Positions 1 to 8,987 of a stretch of 64,000 nt of DNA are shown here, piece after piece. The translations under genes were made by a program, and so were the position numbers. The notes beneath the pieces were generated by a model that worked only from the letters and a program-made list of their open reading frames with translations, did no database searches and was not told the origin of the DNA. Location of the stretch: positions 62,001-126,000 of the forward strand of contig SUUK01000004.1 of NCBI GenBank assembly GCA_015062535.1. The letters are read 5' to 3'. The first letter of the stretch is position 1. Every line of letters starts with the position of its first letter. Origin of the DNA: Alphaproteobacteria bacterium (GTDB lineage Bacteria > Pseudomonadota > Alphaproteobacteria > RF32 > CAG-239).

Positions 1-1630
1 TTGTTGAAATTTTTTCAGATTTAACATTTGTATTTTCAGATGAAATTAGAACAGGGTTTGAGTTATTGTTTGAATTACCCAATTGACCGCCATTTTCTTT
101 AGTGTTTATATTTACATTCACACCTCCATTAACCTTAGCATCTTTATTATACTCAGGCACAACAATCTTAGAACCATCTATGTTTATATCATATTCCCCC
201 TCTAGTTTTATGTCATTTGAAGAAGGAATAGATTTATTGTCTACGTTAACATTCACATCAACAGGCATTGTTTGAGGTACTACCTTTGGAATAGAATTAA
301 TATTAATATTTGCATTTAAGGCATCATTCTTAACAGGAATATTTAGAGCATTTGGAGTTGTTGTGACACCTGCTGGAACACCATTTACATCAACATTTGC
401 AGATAAGTTCAATGATGCTTGCCCTTTTTGATTTACATTTTGTTCATCATTGTCTGAGTCTGAGAAAAATGAGCTAAAATCAAAGAAACTTGATTTATCC
501 TTATTTACATTTTCTTGTCCGTAAACATCTTCTATTTGTTCGCTATCTTCAATATTTTCAACGTTTTCAGGTTTTGAAGCATATGAAGATTGTAAATCCC
601 ATTCGTTTGTTTTTGCATAAACAGTGTTTTCTAAACCATCTGAATCAGCTCTACGTAATTTCAAACAAACCATTCTCTTTCCAGAACGAAGAACCATATC
701 TCCCATACCTTCTACAATAATCAAGCGATTATTTGGACCAGCCGCTCTAAATCCCACTGGTGTTTCAGAACGCTCAACTATTAATGTAACTATAGGTCTT
801 TGGATAGCAGTTAAAGCTTTCTCACCTAAATCAATGTATGTAAAAATATTATCTCGCCATACACGTTCTGGCGCTATGATAATATCATCTGGATTTGGAA
901 CATATACTTCTATATCGAATCTAAACTGAGTAGGGTCAACAGGTATCTTTTCAATCCAATCTTCTTTCTGCAGATCTCTAGTATATGTAGAATCCACTCC
1001 AGCATCACTTCCTGACATTCCAGAATTACCACCACCATATACTCCGCCTGAACCATTGGCTCCTGCATACTTTGAATTCTTGTTTTTATTTACAACTTCA
1101 ATATCAATTATTGCATTAGTAATTCTATCAGTATTTACAGTTTCACTTTGTACATAAAATACATATTTATTACCGGAGCGACCAAATACAATCATATTGG
1201 TATCAACACCAACAAATTGTGACGAATCCGGATATACCATCAAACTAGAAGGCCCTTGAATTTGAGCCACAAAAGATTGACCATCTCCTAAATATACATT
1301 TTCAATAACTTCCCAGCTTGGAAAATTAATTAATGTATACATACCCTCTCTTACACGAACAGGTAAAACCAAATCTGATGTCCAATAATATTTAGAATAT
1401 CCTGGCTTTAGCTGTCCTTCCCCCATATGTTGCAATGGATCTTTCCAAGCGCTTTGCATCATACCCAAAGAGCCAACGCCACCCAAATAATTTAAGTTTG
1501 TTGCGGCATAGTTTCCCTGTGTTTGGTCTGCATTTTGATCTAAGTTATTTTTATTAACCTGCGCCTTAGCTGGCATACTAAACACCATGCTAAATATTAT
1601 TACTGCTAAGATATTATTAATTTTAATCAT
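1..1630 (-). CDS. virB9: VirB9/TrbG-like outer-membrane channel protein, partial (left edge)
   Basis: This reading frame is open from an ATG at 1630 to the window edge (543 codons, no stop). It starts after an AAGGTG ribosome-binding site, 14 bases past the stop of the upstream virB8. Residues 1-23 are a signal peptide ending PAKAQ. The body matches the VirB9/CagX/TrbG family by eye: an N-terminal domain, then a segment with APERVWRDNIFTYIDLG followed by LRSGKRMVCLKL, the usual C-terminal OM-channel domain. VirB9 normally pairs with VirB7 and VirB10 in the outer-membrane core of a T4SS. The odd part is a tail of at least 150 residues from about residue 395, rich in Asn and alternating V-N/I-N steps. 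Usual family members are about 270-300 residues. The stop and any virB10/virB11 lie outside the window. Family call fairly sure; role of the tail unknown. Confidence 0.78.
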   Translation of the reverse strand, partial: MIKINNILAVIIFSMVFSMPAKAQVNKNNLDQNADQTQGNYAATNLNYLGGVGSLGMMQSAWKDPLQHMGEGQLKPGYSKYYWTSDLVLPVRVREGMYTLINFPSWEVIENVYLGDGQSFVAQIQGPSSLMVYPDSSQFVGVDTNMIVFGRSGNKYVFYVQSETVNTDRITNAIIDIEVVNKNKNSKYAGANGSGGVYGGGNSGMSGSDAGVDSTYTRDLQKEDWIEKIPVDPTQFRFDIEVYVPNPDDIIIAPERVWRDNIFTYIDLGEKALTAIQRPIVTLIVERSETPVGFRAAGPNNRLIIVEGMGDMVLRSGKRMVCLKLRRADSDGLENTVYAKTNEWDLQSSYASKPENVENIEDSEQIEDVYGQENVNKDKSSFFDFSSFFSDSDNDEQNVNQKGQASLNLSANVDVNGVPAGVTTTPNALNIPVKNDALNANININSIPKVVPQTMPVDVNVNVDNKSIPSSNDIKLEGEYDINIDGSKIVVPEYNKDAKVNGGVNVNINTKENGGQLGNSNNNSNPVLISSENTNVKSEKIST

Positions 1631-1644
1631 AATGCACACCTTAC

Positions 1645-2400
1645 TTAATTACGTTTCACTTGCCTATAATCAACAACAGTAAATCCTAATGGATTTTTCA
1701 AACGTTCACCAAATTTAACCTTTTTGGCAACATATTTAATTTTAACATGAGCCACCCAAACACTTACCCTTGGAGTTTCAAGAGCTGGTGTCATATCTTC
1801 CATTCTAAACTCAACTTGCCACCAATCTTCACCTCTTTCACCGCCAACTTCTGTAACAGAAGCTATTTTGATGTTACGAGTTATATTATATTGGCTAATT
1901 TTCTCAATTGTTGGTTTAGCAACTTCATTATAAAATTTGCTATAAGTCCCGGGAGAAGATAATTCTCTAAGTTGCCCACGTTCACCCCAGCGTAATTCCA
2001 TTTCATCTATATCGTTTACAAATGTATTACGCAATAACACATACTCTCTTACAAATATTTCTGTTAAATACTTTTGATCATAAATATTTTTAACAGGAAT
2101 AATAGAATAAATCTGTTCCTCTTTATTATCAAAGCTCATCAAATAAGGAACAACTCGATAAAGAGGTGTTATAGCCACAATCACATAAAGTAATATCATA
2201 TTACAACACACACTAACTGCAAAAATAATTGCAAAAGCTCTTGCAGTCCATAGATATCTTTTTTCTGTAGCATTTTCTACCACAACATCACTTTTAGCTT
2301 TGCGAGAACGCATTGCTTGAGGAGGAACAGTGGCTTTTGGGCCTGACTTTCCTTCAAGTAATATTTTTTTTGTGTTATCTGATGATATTTGCTCCACCAT
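1645..2400 (-). CDS. virB8: VirB8-like inner-membrane T4SS protein (copy 2)
   Basis: A 251-residue bitopic inner-membrane protein. The N-terminal ~55 residues are cytoplasmic and basic, one transmembrane helix follows (about 56-78), then a periplasmic domain. The C-terminus has NPLGFTVVDYR, the hallmark of the VirB8 family (PF04335). VirB8 is an assembly and bridging factor of VirB-type T4SS. It lies between the VirB7-like lipoprotein and virB9, the usual neighbourhood. The start ATG at 2400 has an AAGAGG site upstream. A second VirB8-like gene lies at 2753-3511; the two differ in sequence but end in the same NPLGF motif, so they are diverged paralogues. They may form a hetero-oligomer, which is inference. 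Confidence 0.88.
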   Translation of the reverse strand: MVEQISSDNTKKILLEGKSGPKATVPPQAMRSRKAKSDVVVENATEKRYLWTARAFAIIFAVSVCCNMILLYVIVAITPLYRVVPYLMSFDNKEEQIYSIIPVKNIYDQKYLTEIFVREYVLLRNTFVNDIDEMELRWGERGQLRELSSPGTYSKFYNEVAKPTIEKISQYNITRNIKIASVTEVGGERGEDWWQVEFRMEDMTPALETPRVSVWVAHVKIKYVAKKVKFGERLKNPLGFTVVDYRQVKRN

Positions 2401-2420
2401 AAAAAACCTCTTTTACAGAA

Positions 2421-2609
2421 CTAAACGGATGCCACAAACCATTCTGGCAATCTTTTAGGCAATTCTACTTCGATACATGCACAAGGAGATAGTTTTAGTT
2501 CGTAAACATCTTTACCAATACCAACAGGTTCTGGTTCATAATAGCTTCCAACCAAACGACAAGAAGCTAATCCTAATAAAACAGATAATAAAATAAGCGC
2601 TTTATACAT
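2421..2609 (-). CDS. VirB7-like small lipoprotein
   Basis: A 62-residue lipoprotein from the ATG at 2609, which has GGGGAG close upstream; an in-frame ATG at 2621 is also possible, with AAGGAG further upstream. The N-terminus is a short hydrophobic signal ending in the lipobox LASC, so Cys would be acylated after cleavage. The mature part carries a Cys-Ala-Cys pair. VirB7 proteins are small lipoproteins that pair with VirB9. The position, between two virB8 genes and just before virB9, and the size fit that role. VirB7 sequences are too short and variable to confirm by eye, so the assignment rests on lipobox, size and context. Confidence 0.7.
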   Translation of the reverse strand: MYKALILLSVLLGLASCRLVGSYYEPEPVGIGKDVYELKLSPCACIEVELPKRLPEWFVASV

Positions 2610-2752
2610 ATTACTCCCCATATAAAAATATTCTCCTTTTATAATTAAATCTTTTAATTTTAAAAGTCTAACGAGAAAATGATTTCCCTGTAACTTATCA
2701 ACAGGGTAAATATCATTATATTTAGGATAACATGCTAATACTTAAATTTTTT

Positions 2753-3511
2753 TTAAACTTTTATCTCACTTTGCGAATAACTACTAATTATAAACCCTAA
2801 TGGATTTATTAATCTCTTAAAAGATATTATTCGCCTAGAATTTATCAATCCTCTAATTGTTACGGTCCAATATTTTTCTATTATTGTTGGCTCTACATCT
2901 GAAAGTCTTCCTAATTCTTCTTTATTATACGTATAATCATATGTTTTAAATTCTACCTCCCAAGTATTACTTTTTTCACCACCGGTTCTTCTTACAAACA
3001 ATATCTCTACCGAACGACTTGCTCTTTTTTTATCTAATTCCTCTTTTACTCTAGGGTATTCTTCTGCAAACTTTTTATATACTTTAACAGTAGATAGATA
3101 TGATACAATCCCCCCCCAAGCCCAACGATTTACCATTTCTTTTTCGTCTATAATATAGGAATTTCTCATCTCTATGTATTGTTTAATAAAATTAATCATC
3201 ATCTTTTCACGAGATTCCATCTGACTATTTACAAATTCCCTTTTCACAATAGATTGCGAATCTGACATATTTACAAAAATCTGCGGATCAATCATTATCT
3301 CTGGAGCCAACTTCATAATGGATAATGTTGTACACACACCCAAAAGTAAAGACATTGTAGCCAATAGTCCCATTAGTCTACTTAGCCATTTATAATAGAC
3401 AAGTTTAGCACGTTGCACTTCTATAACATCTTCTGTTATAAATTGCGGAGAATTATTAGCTTTATTATTTGAACCAATACGTAATACTTTTTGATTTTCT
3501 AGATTGGCCAT
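2753..3511 (-). CDS. virB8: VirB8-like inner-membrane T4SS protein (copy 1)
   Basis: A 252-residue VirB8 family protein with a cytoplasmic N-terminus, a transmembrane segment at about residues 43-65, and a periplasmic domain ending NPLGFIISSYSQ, which matches the family C-terminal motif. The start at 3511 follows AAGGAG. It sits 18 bases after the giant exported protein and is followed by a 130-base gap and the VirB7-like lipoprotein. The order virB8-virB7-virB8-virB9 means virB8 is duplicated around virB7. Duplicated virB8 genes are known from the reduced T4SS of Rickettsiales. The gap downstream contains a small inverted repeat (CCCTGT/ACAGGG, 2686-2706) without a clear T tract. Confidence 0.86.
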   Translation of the reverse strand: MANLENQKVLRIGSNNKANNSPQFITEDVIEVQRAKLVYYKWLSRLMGLLATMSLLLGVCTTLSIMKLAPEIMIDPQIFVNMSDSQSIVKREFVNSQMESREKMMINFIKQYIEMRNSYIIDEKEMVNRWAWGGIVSYLSTVKVYKKFAEEYPRVKEELDKKRASRSVEILFVRRTGGEKSNTWEVEFKTYDYTYNKEELGRLSDVEPTIIEKYWTVTIRGLINSRRIISFKRLINPLGFIISSYSQSEIKV

Positions 3512-3529
3512 TTTTTATCTTAACTCCTT

Positions 3530-6500
3530 TTAATATACTGGACAATATGCGACACTTCTTGATTGGTTATCCATAGCAACAATCGCAGCATTATCTGTTT
3601 CAAGAGATGCATTTCTATTAGCTTCAGCTTCCTTAACTGCTTCTTCAACACTTGTAGCTGTTGCTCCTGGAGAAATAACACTTAGTTCTCTTGTATCTTT
3701 ATCAAAAGCTTCAATATAATTTTTTATTTCCTCTAAACGCTCATCGACTTTAGATATATGTTTATTATAGCGAGTATTTGATTTGATTTCATTATATAGC
3801 TTTCTTGCTTCTTCAAGCTTTTGCGTCTTCACAGCATCTAATACACATGCGATAGATGTATAATAGCCTTTAGATGAATTAACATTAGCACATTTTTCGG
3901 TTGTTATATTATAATTAGTGTCTGATGAAGATGATGCCAAACCGCCATCTTCCATTATGCTCTTAGCACAAGCTTCAGTGTCTACATTACCTTCTTCGTC
4001 AACTTCTATACCTTTTACAACCATATTGCTATATTCGCCTAGCTGTTCACAAAGATTTTTTAATGTATCCAAAATTTCTTGCTTACTTTTATCGTAATTC
4101 TTTCTAGCATTAAACTCTGCATTTACGTTTTCTAAGAAAGAACCCATAACATTACGTTTAAATGATACTGTTTCTGCAAGCTGTCTATCTACATTATTTC
4201 TTTGATTTTTCTTATTTTCTAAATACTCAAAACTACTAGATAGAAGTTTTCTGTATTTTAATTTCTTTCCATCTACTCGTAAAAGTTGTGACAACTCACT
4301 ATGTTTTGTATACATTTCTTCAAAGCTTCCACCTTCAACCTTTTCTAGAGCAAAGTTTTTACTGTCTTTCTTAGAGCCATCAAAATCTGATAGTAAGTGT
4401 TGAATATATTTTGAGCTATAATATCCAACATCATGACATTGAACTCTTGCTGCTCCAGATGGAATATTTCCTGTGCGTCTAGTTATTTTTACCTTCTTGA
4501 TCTTATCGTGAGAATCCAAATCTATAACCTTACCTGATAATAGACATGGATATACACCACCTCGAGACAATACTTTGGTTGCCTCATCATTTTTAAATCT
4601 TTTTAAGTAATCTCTTATTTTATTTTGACCATATCCTCTCTCAACAAATGTTTGTTGATATTTTCCATCTCTTCTCATATTTGGACGAGCTAAGATGTAA
4701 TTCCAAACTTCAGGGAAATACTCATAGTCTTCATCTTGATATTTAAAGTCTAATAATGATGACAATGCAGGTGCTGGGTCTTTTTTCCTACCTGTCGTTG
4801 GAATTTCTTTATAATCTAAAGCACTGAAGTAGAATACTTCACGAAGAGGTGGTATTGATGCTAATGGTTCACGAGGAGCCATGTAGTCACAACCAGCATT
4901 CTTTTTGCTATCACCTCCATATGTACATCTATCTTCATCTGCAATATTTTCACTTACACCTCTTGCAGGCAATCCAACAAAATATTCACTGTCGGTTGTA
5001 ATAACTTTATCACTTGGAATACCAAATAACTCTCTTAAATTTATTCCTGCACTATTTAATACACTTTCATTTTCTGGAGTTGCCAAATCTTCAATCAACT
5101 TCAAGTGTCCAATTGTTATTTTACCTTTTTCTGGTTCTTCATTAGTTGATTTATATTCATTTACGGCATCTCTTGTTAAATAGTTTTCATGTGACATAAT
5201 GTCATATACACTACCCTTATTTGGACATGCTGGACTTACTTCATTGTCTCCTTCGCCTTCTAAACAAAGCTTAGCACCTGACCATTCATTTACTTCTTCA
5301 ATCGCTTTTTCTAGCTCTTGGTGAATAATTCTGTCTGACTGTGCAATGTATTCAACAATCTGCTTTGCCGCCTCATTTTTTATTGCTTCTTTTATTGCGT
5401 TAATAACTTTTTCAAAACTTGAATATGTTCCTGCTTCTAGTGTAACATTCATACCTAGATCTAATAGTTCACTAACTACTATCTCATTTGGTAAATTAAG
5501 AGCTCCCAAGCCTTTACTTATTTCGCTACCGATATTTTTAAGCCACTTTTCTTCTATTTGATTTTTCGCATATTTAATAGCTTCTTGCTTTGCTTTTGTA
5601 TCGTTAATTGATTTATTGTTTAGGTTTTGATAAAAGGCAGCGATTGTTACCATTAAATCATCATCACCTCTGTATTTTCCATTTTTAGCTTTCATACGAG
5701 GGCCATCTTCTTCTGCGACAAAATCCTCAAAATCACTATTTTCTTTTTCTATTTTTTCTTGAGCATCTTCTGCCATATCTATATATTTCTCAGCAAAATC
5801 TTCCGCTTTTTTCTCAAGCTCCTCATCAATTTTAATGATTTGTTGTTTGCTATCATCTATCAATATTTGTTTTTCATCTATCTTTTTATCCAAATTTTTA
5901 ATTTGTTTTTCTGCCTCTTTTATAGTTATAAAGCTATCTTTTTCGTTATAAACTTTACATCTTTGCTTATTGTTTGCTAATTCAATACATGTTTTACACT
6001 CTTTTGCATAGCTATTGCTAATACAATCACTTTCAAGAGCTAACATAACTATTGAATCGTTTAGCACATCTATTTCTTCTTTTATCTTTAGTGTTGGATT
6101 ATTATTTAATTTATCTATAAGCAGTCTCTTCTTTTGATCTATAGATTTTATATCATTATTAATCATTGTTAAGCGCTGTTTTGAATTTTCAAGCCTTGTT
6201 ACATATTCTTTTTTCTCTTCACGCGCCTTACTTAAATCTTTACTCCAACTTGTTCTATTTTGAATTAATCTCTTGCGTCTTGTTTTTAGATTTGTAACGT
6301 TTGTGTTGTACGCTTTTATATACTCTGCTATTATTTTTTCTTGAGTATCTTTCACACTCATTACATCATCTAATCTATCTGATGCAACCTCTCTTTTTCG
6401 TTTAGAGTTTTCAGCAGTAGTTTTAAGTTTAAGCACTTCTCCTTCTATTGTTGGCATACATCCACCTAACGTTGCTTTCATGAAGTTTTTAACAATACCA

Positions 6501-8977
6501 TTTATTGTATAATTCCAAGTTGGAGGACAGCCTGTGCTATTTTCCCCAATCTTTTCTATGATTGAAGTCGCATCAGCGCTTTCTTCTTTTTTAAGCTCTT
6601 CAGGATATGATTTCTCATCATTTTTAATGCTTAAATCAACGCTTCCAGATTTTGCTGTTGTTATTGCTCCACTCTTTTCTGGATTTTTTCCTTCTGTATA
6701 AGTTTGTTTTATAATATCAATGGTGCCTGCATTTTTCTTTTTAGCATAGCATTCTAAGTTAATCTCTTTACTTTTATTTACTGTATATTCATAAGATACA
6801 AGCTCTTTTTTTCCATCTCCATCTTTATCTTCCCACTTCGTACTTGTTGCAGTTTCAGTCCAAGTTGCTGTAACTTGATCTATATATTTATCTTCGCCAT
6901 TAACATATGCATACTCGTATCCTGCGCACATACCTTGTTTTGCCGCATATCTAATAGCTGAACCATCTTTAATAGCCTCATCAACTGTCTTTACAGCACT
7001 TATTTTCTTAACTAGATTTGCTACTGGCTCTTGTTCTATTTTTAATGGATCTTTAGAACTTTCGCTTCTTGCTATTTTATATGAAGCAAGAGCTTTATCT
7101 GTAGAACGAATAATCATTCTCATATTTCTATATTTATTTGTCATATACTCTTTTTGGATTTCTTGTTGGTCGTTCCATTGGGCAAATGTTAATTGACCTG
7201 ATCGTCCTAAATCACTAACAGCTTTTGCACCAATTCTCCAACTAGCCTCTGCTTTTTTGCGATTTTCTGTATCAATATCTTCAGCTTTTGTTCCGTCAAT
7301 TAGTCCTTCTGCCGCATCCTCATTATTATCATTATTAGCTGCTGGTGTTCCAGCTCCATCTTCGTCTTCATCATCACCTTTTTCATCATCTTCTTTTAAT
7401 ATCTCACCATAATTAGTAACCTTACTAGAATAGCTTCCTGCTGACATATCTGATGATGCTAACTCTACAACACATGGATATAATTTAGCATCAGTTTCAC
7501 AAGGATTATTTTTATCTGCAACATATCCTTCTGGACATGCATTTTCTTCATAATATCCATCACATGCTTTTGAATCTGTTCCTATAATTGTATCTGTGGT
7601 ATGTTGTTGATACTCTTCAATTAATTGTCTAGATACACCACCTCTTAATTCGTGTTGATTTGAAGTTACTTTAGAACCACCATACCATAAATTTACAGCA
7701 TCTTGCCTTCTTTTACTTGGAATATGTCTTTGAATAAAATCAACAACACAACTATCGCTTTCTTCTAAAACTTTAGCTGCTCTTTTTTTAATTTCTTCTG
7801 CCTTTAAGTATTTACGATATTGAGTTTTATAGTCTGGCAACTCACTTTTTAGATTATGTACTACCATTACTTCTGTTAGTAAATCCTCAATTGGTTGAAG
7901 CTTACTATTAATTTCTGTATCATCCATGGTTGTCAAATCTATTGTTGTTTTATTAACTCGAGGACAACCTTTTCCTCCATTTTTACACGCATCACTTTTA
8001 TTTATTTTCAAGTTTAACACATTACCTTTTAGATATTCTTTTACATTTAATTTTGCATTTGCATATTCTTTAGTTGAGTTATATGCAAATTGGAATTTAT
8101 TTTCTTTATTGATATTATTAAATGATGTTGTCATAGGTTCAACAGCATCAAGCTGTTTTGATGCATTGTATAGAGCTTCAATTGCTGTTAAATCCTCAAT
8201 AACTCTTAATAATCTATCATAAACTGTTGCTATAATATAAGCATTTGTACTTTCACCAACCATTCCTGCTTGGTCGCCTTCTGTTGTTGGTGTTTCTTCC
8301 ATTGTTGGATCTGTGTAACCTAATTGCATGCCAAAGAACACACAATCATTATCCCTTAATTCACCTATACGGCATTGGTCTAATCTGTTTATTGTTTTTT
8401 CTATTACATTCAATAAATCTTCATTCATTCTACCGGCAATATATGTATCAACAATCATATCTTGCTGATAGTCTAACTTTTTCTGTGCATATGCTTTTGC
8501 TAGAACTGAATAGTTTCCACTATAGCTATCCTTACTTGGTAATTGGAAAAATAGTTTGAAATAAGCATTATAATAAACTTCTTCATTTAATGCTTCTGGA
8601 CTATTTGCATCTGGTAAACCTAAATCACTATCTCTTAGGACTCCGCCTCTACCTGGAGTTTTGTTACCACCTTTTTTCTCACTCTTATTACTATTTAATA
8701 AACTTGCAAACTTGCCTTTTAGTGCTCCTTTAAGATCAAAATTACCAAGTTTTAGTCCAGCAAGACCGCCTGATAGACCATTTGTTTTTATACTTTGTAC
8801 CTTTCGATATATTGACTGAACATTTGATAAAACCTTATTAGCATTATTTGGAATATTGAACTCCAAATCCCAAGGCATAGGAGGTAAAAAGCCAAACGCC
8901 TTTGTTTCTGTTGTTACAGAGCATAAGATTACAGCACTTAATAACAAACATTTAAATAATTTAGATATGTTATTCAT
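3530..8977 (-). CDS. Giant exported coiled-coil protein of the T4SS cluster (1815 aa)
   Basis: I do not recognise a family for this protein. The ATG at 8977 is preferred over one 18 codons upstream because TAGGGAGG lies just before it and a signal peptide (about residues 1-27, ending ETKAF) begins there. The first mature residues (FGFLPPMPWDLEF, then a helical stretch) follow the same plan as the four exported proteins encoded upstream. There is an acidic linker near residue 530, long charged coiled-coil segments roughly at 870-1110, and scattered Cys residues including a CKTC cluster that suggest periplasmic disulfides. No further transmembrane helix is obvious. A region around residues 130-290 looks related to the C-terminal half of the neighbouring 433-residue protein (shared LDAVEP/LLTVEP ending). 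The gene lies in the virB4-virB8 interval and is probably cotranscribed with the T4SS. Confidence 0.8.
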   Translation of the reverse strand: MNNISKLFKCLLLSAVILCSVTTETKAFGFLPPMPWDLEFNIPNNANKVLSNVQSIYRKVQSIKTNGLSGGLAGLKLGNFDLKGALKGKFASLLNSNKSEKKGGNKTPGRGGVLRDSDLGLPDANSPEALNEEVYYNAYFKLFFQLPSKDSYSGNYSVLAKAYAQKKLDYQQDMIVDTYIAGRMNEDLLNVIEKTINRLDQCRIGELRDNDCVFFGMQLGYTDPTMEETPTTEGDQAGMVGESTNAYIIATVYDRLLRVIEDLTAIEALYNASKQLDAVEPMTTSFNNINKENKFQFAYNSTKEYANAKLNVKEYLKGNVLNLKINKSDACKNGGKGCPRVNKTTIDLTTMDDTEINSKLQPIEDLLTEVMVVHNLKSELPDYKTQYRKYLKAEEIKKRAAKVLEESDSCVVDFIQRHIPSKRRQDAVNLWYGGSKVTSNQHELRGGVSRQLIEEYQQHTTDTIIGTDSKACDGYYEENACPEGYVADKNNPCETDAKLYPCVVELASSDMSAGSYSSKVTNYGEILKEDDEKGDDEDEDGAGTPAANNDNNEDAAEGLIDGTKAEDIDTENRKKAEASWRIGAKAVSDLGRSGQLTFAQWNDQQEIQKEYMTNKYRNMRMIIRSTDKALASYKIARSESSKDPLKIEQEPVANLVKKISAVKTVDEAIKDGSAIRYAAKQGMCAGYEYAYVNGEDKYIDQVTATWTETATSTKWEDKDGDGKKELVSYEYTVNKSKEINLECYAKKKNAGTIDIIKQTYTEGKNPEKSGAITTAKSGSVDLSIKNDEKSYPEELKKEESADATSIIEKIGENSTGCPPTWNYTINGIVKNFMKATLGGCMPTIEGEVLKLKTTAENSKRKREVASDRLDDVMSVKDTQEKIIAEYIKAYNTNVTNLKTRRKRLIQNRTSWSKDLSKAREEKKEYVTRLENSKQRLTMINNDIKSIDQKKRLLIDKLNNNPTLKIKEEIDVLNDSIVMLALESDCISNSYAKECKTCIELANNKQRCKVYNEKDSFITIKEAEKQIKNLDKKIDEKQILIDDSKQQIIKIDEELEKKAEDFAEKYIDMAEDAQEKIEKENSDFEDFVAEEDGPRMKAKNGKYRGDDDLMVTIAAFYQNLNNKSINDTKAKQEAIKYAKNQIEEKWLKNIGSEISKGLGALNLPNEIVVSELLDLGMNVTLEAGTYSSFEKVINAIKEAIKNEAAKQIVEYIAQSDRIIHQELEKAIEEVNEWSGAKLCLEGEGDNEVSPACPNKGSVYDIMSHENYLTRDAVNEYKSTNEEPEKGKITIGHLKLIEDLATPENESVLNSAGINLRELFGIPSDKVITTDSEYFVGLPARGVSENIADEDRCTYGGDSKKNAGCDYMAPREPLASIPPLREVFYFSALDYKEIPTTGRKKDPAPALSSLLDFKYQDEDYEYFPEVWNYILARPNMRRDGKYQQTFVERGYGQNKIRDYLKRFKNDEATKVLSRGGVYPCLLSGKVIDLDSHDKIKKVKITRRTGNIPSGAARVQCHDVGYYSSKYIQHLLSDFDGSKKDSKNFALEKVEGGSFEEMYTKHSELSQLLRVDGKKLKYRKLLSSSFEYLENKKNQRNNVDRQLAETVSFKRNVMGSFLENVNAEFNARKNYDKSKQEILDTLKNLCEQLGEYSNMVVKGIEVDEEGNVDTEACAKSIMEDGGLASSSSDTNYNITTEKCANVNSSKGYYTSIACVLDAVKTQKLEEARKLYNEIKSNTRYNKHISKVDERLEEIKNYIEAFDKDTRELSVISPGATATSVEEAVKEAEANRNASLETDNAAIVAMDNQSRSVAYCPVY

Positions 8978-8987
8978 GGCGACCTCC

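Noticed and set aside
2686-2706. Terminator between the virB8 and virB7-like genes
   Set aside because: The CCCTGT/ACAGGG stem is only 6 bp and lacks a T run on the minus strand.
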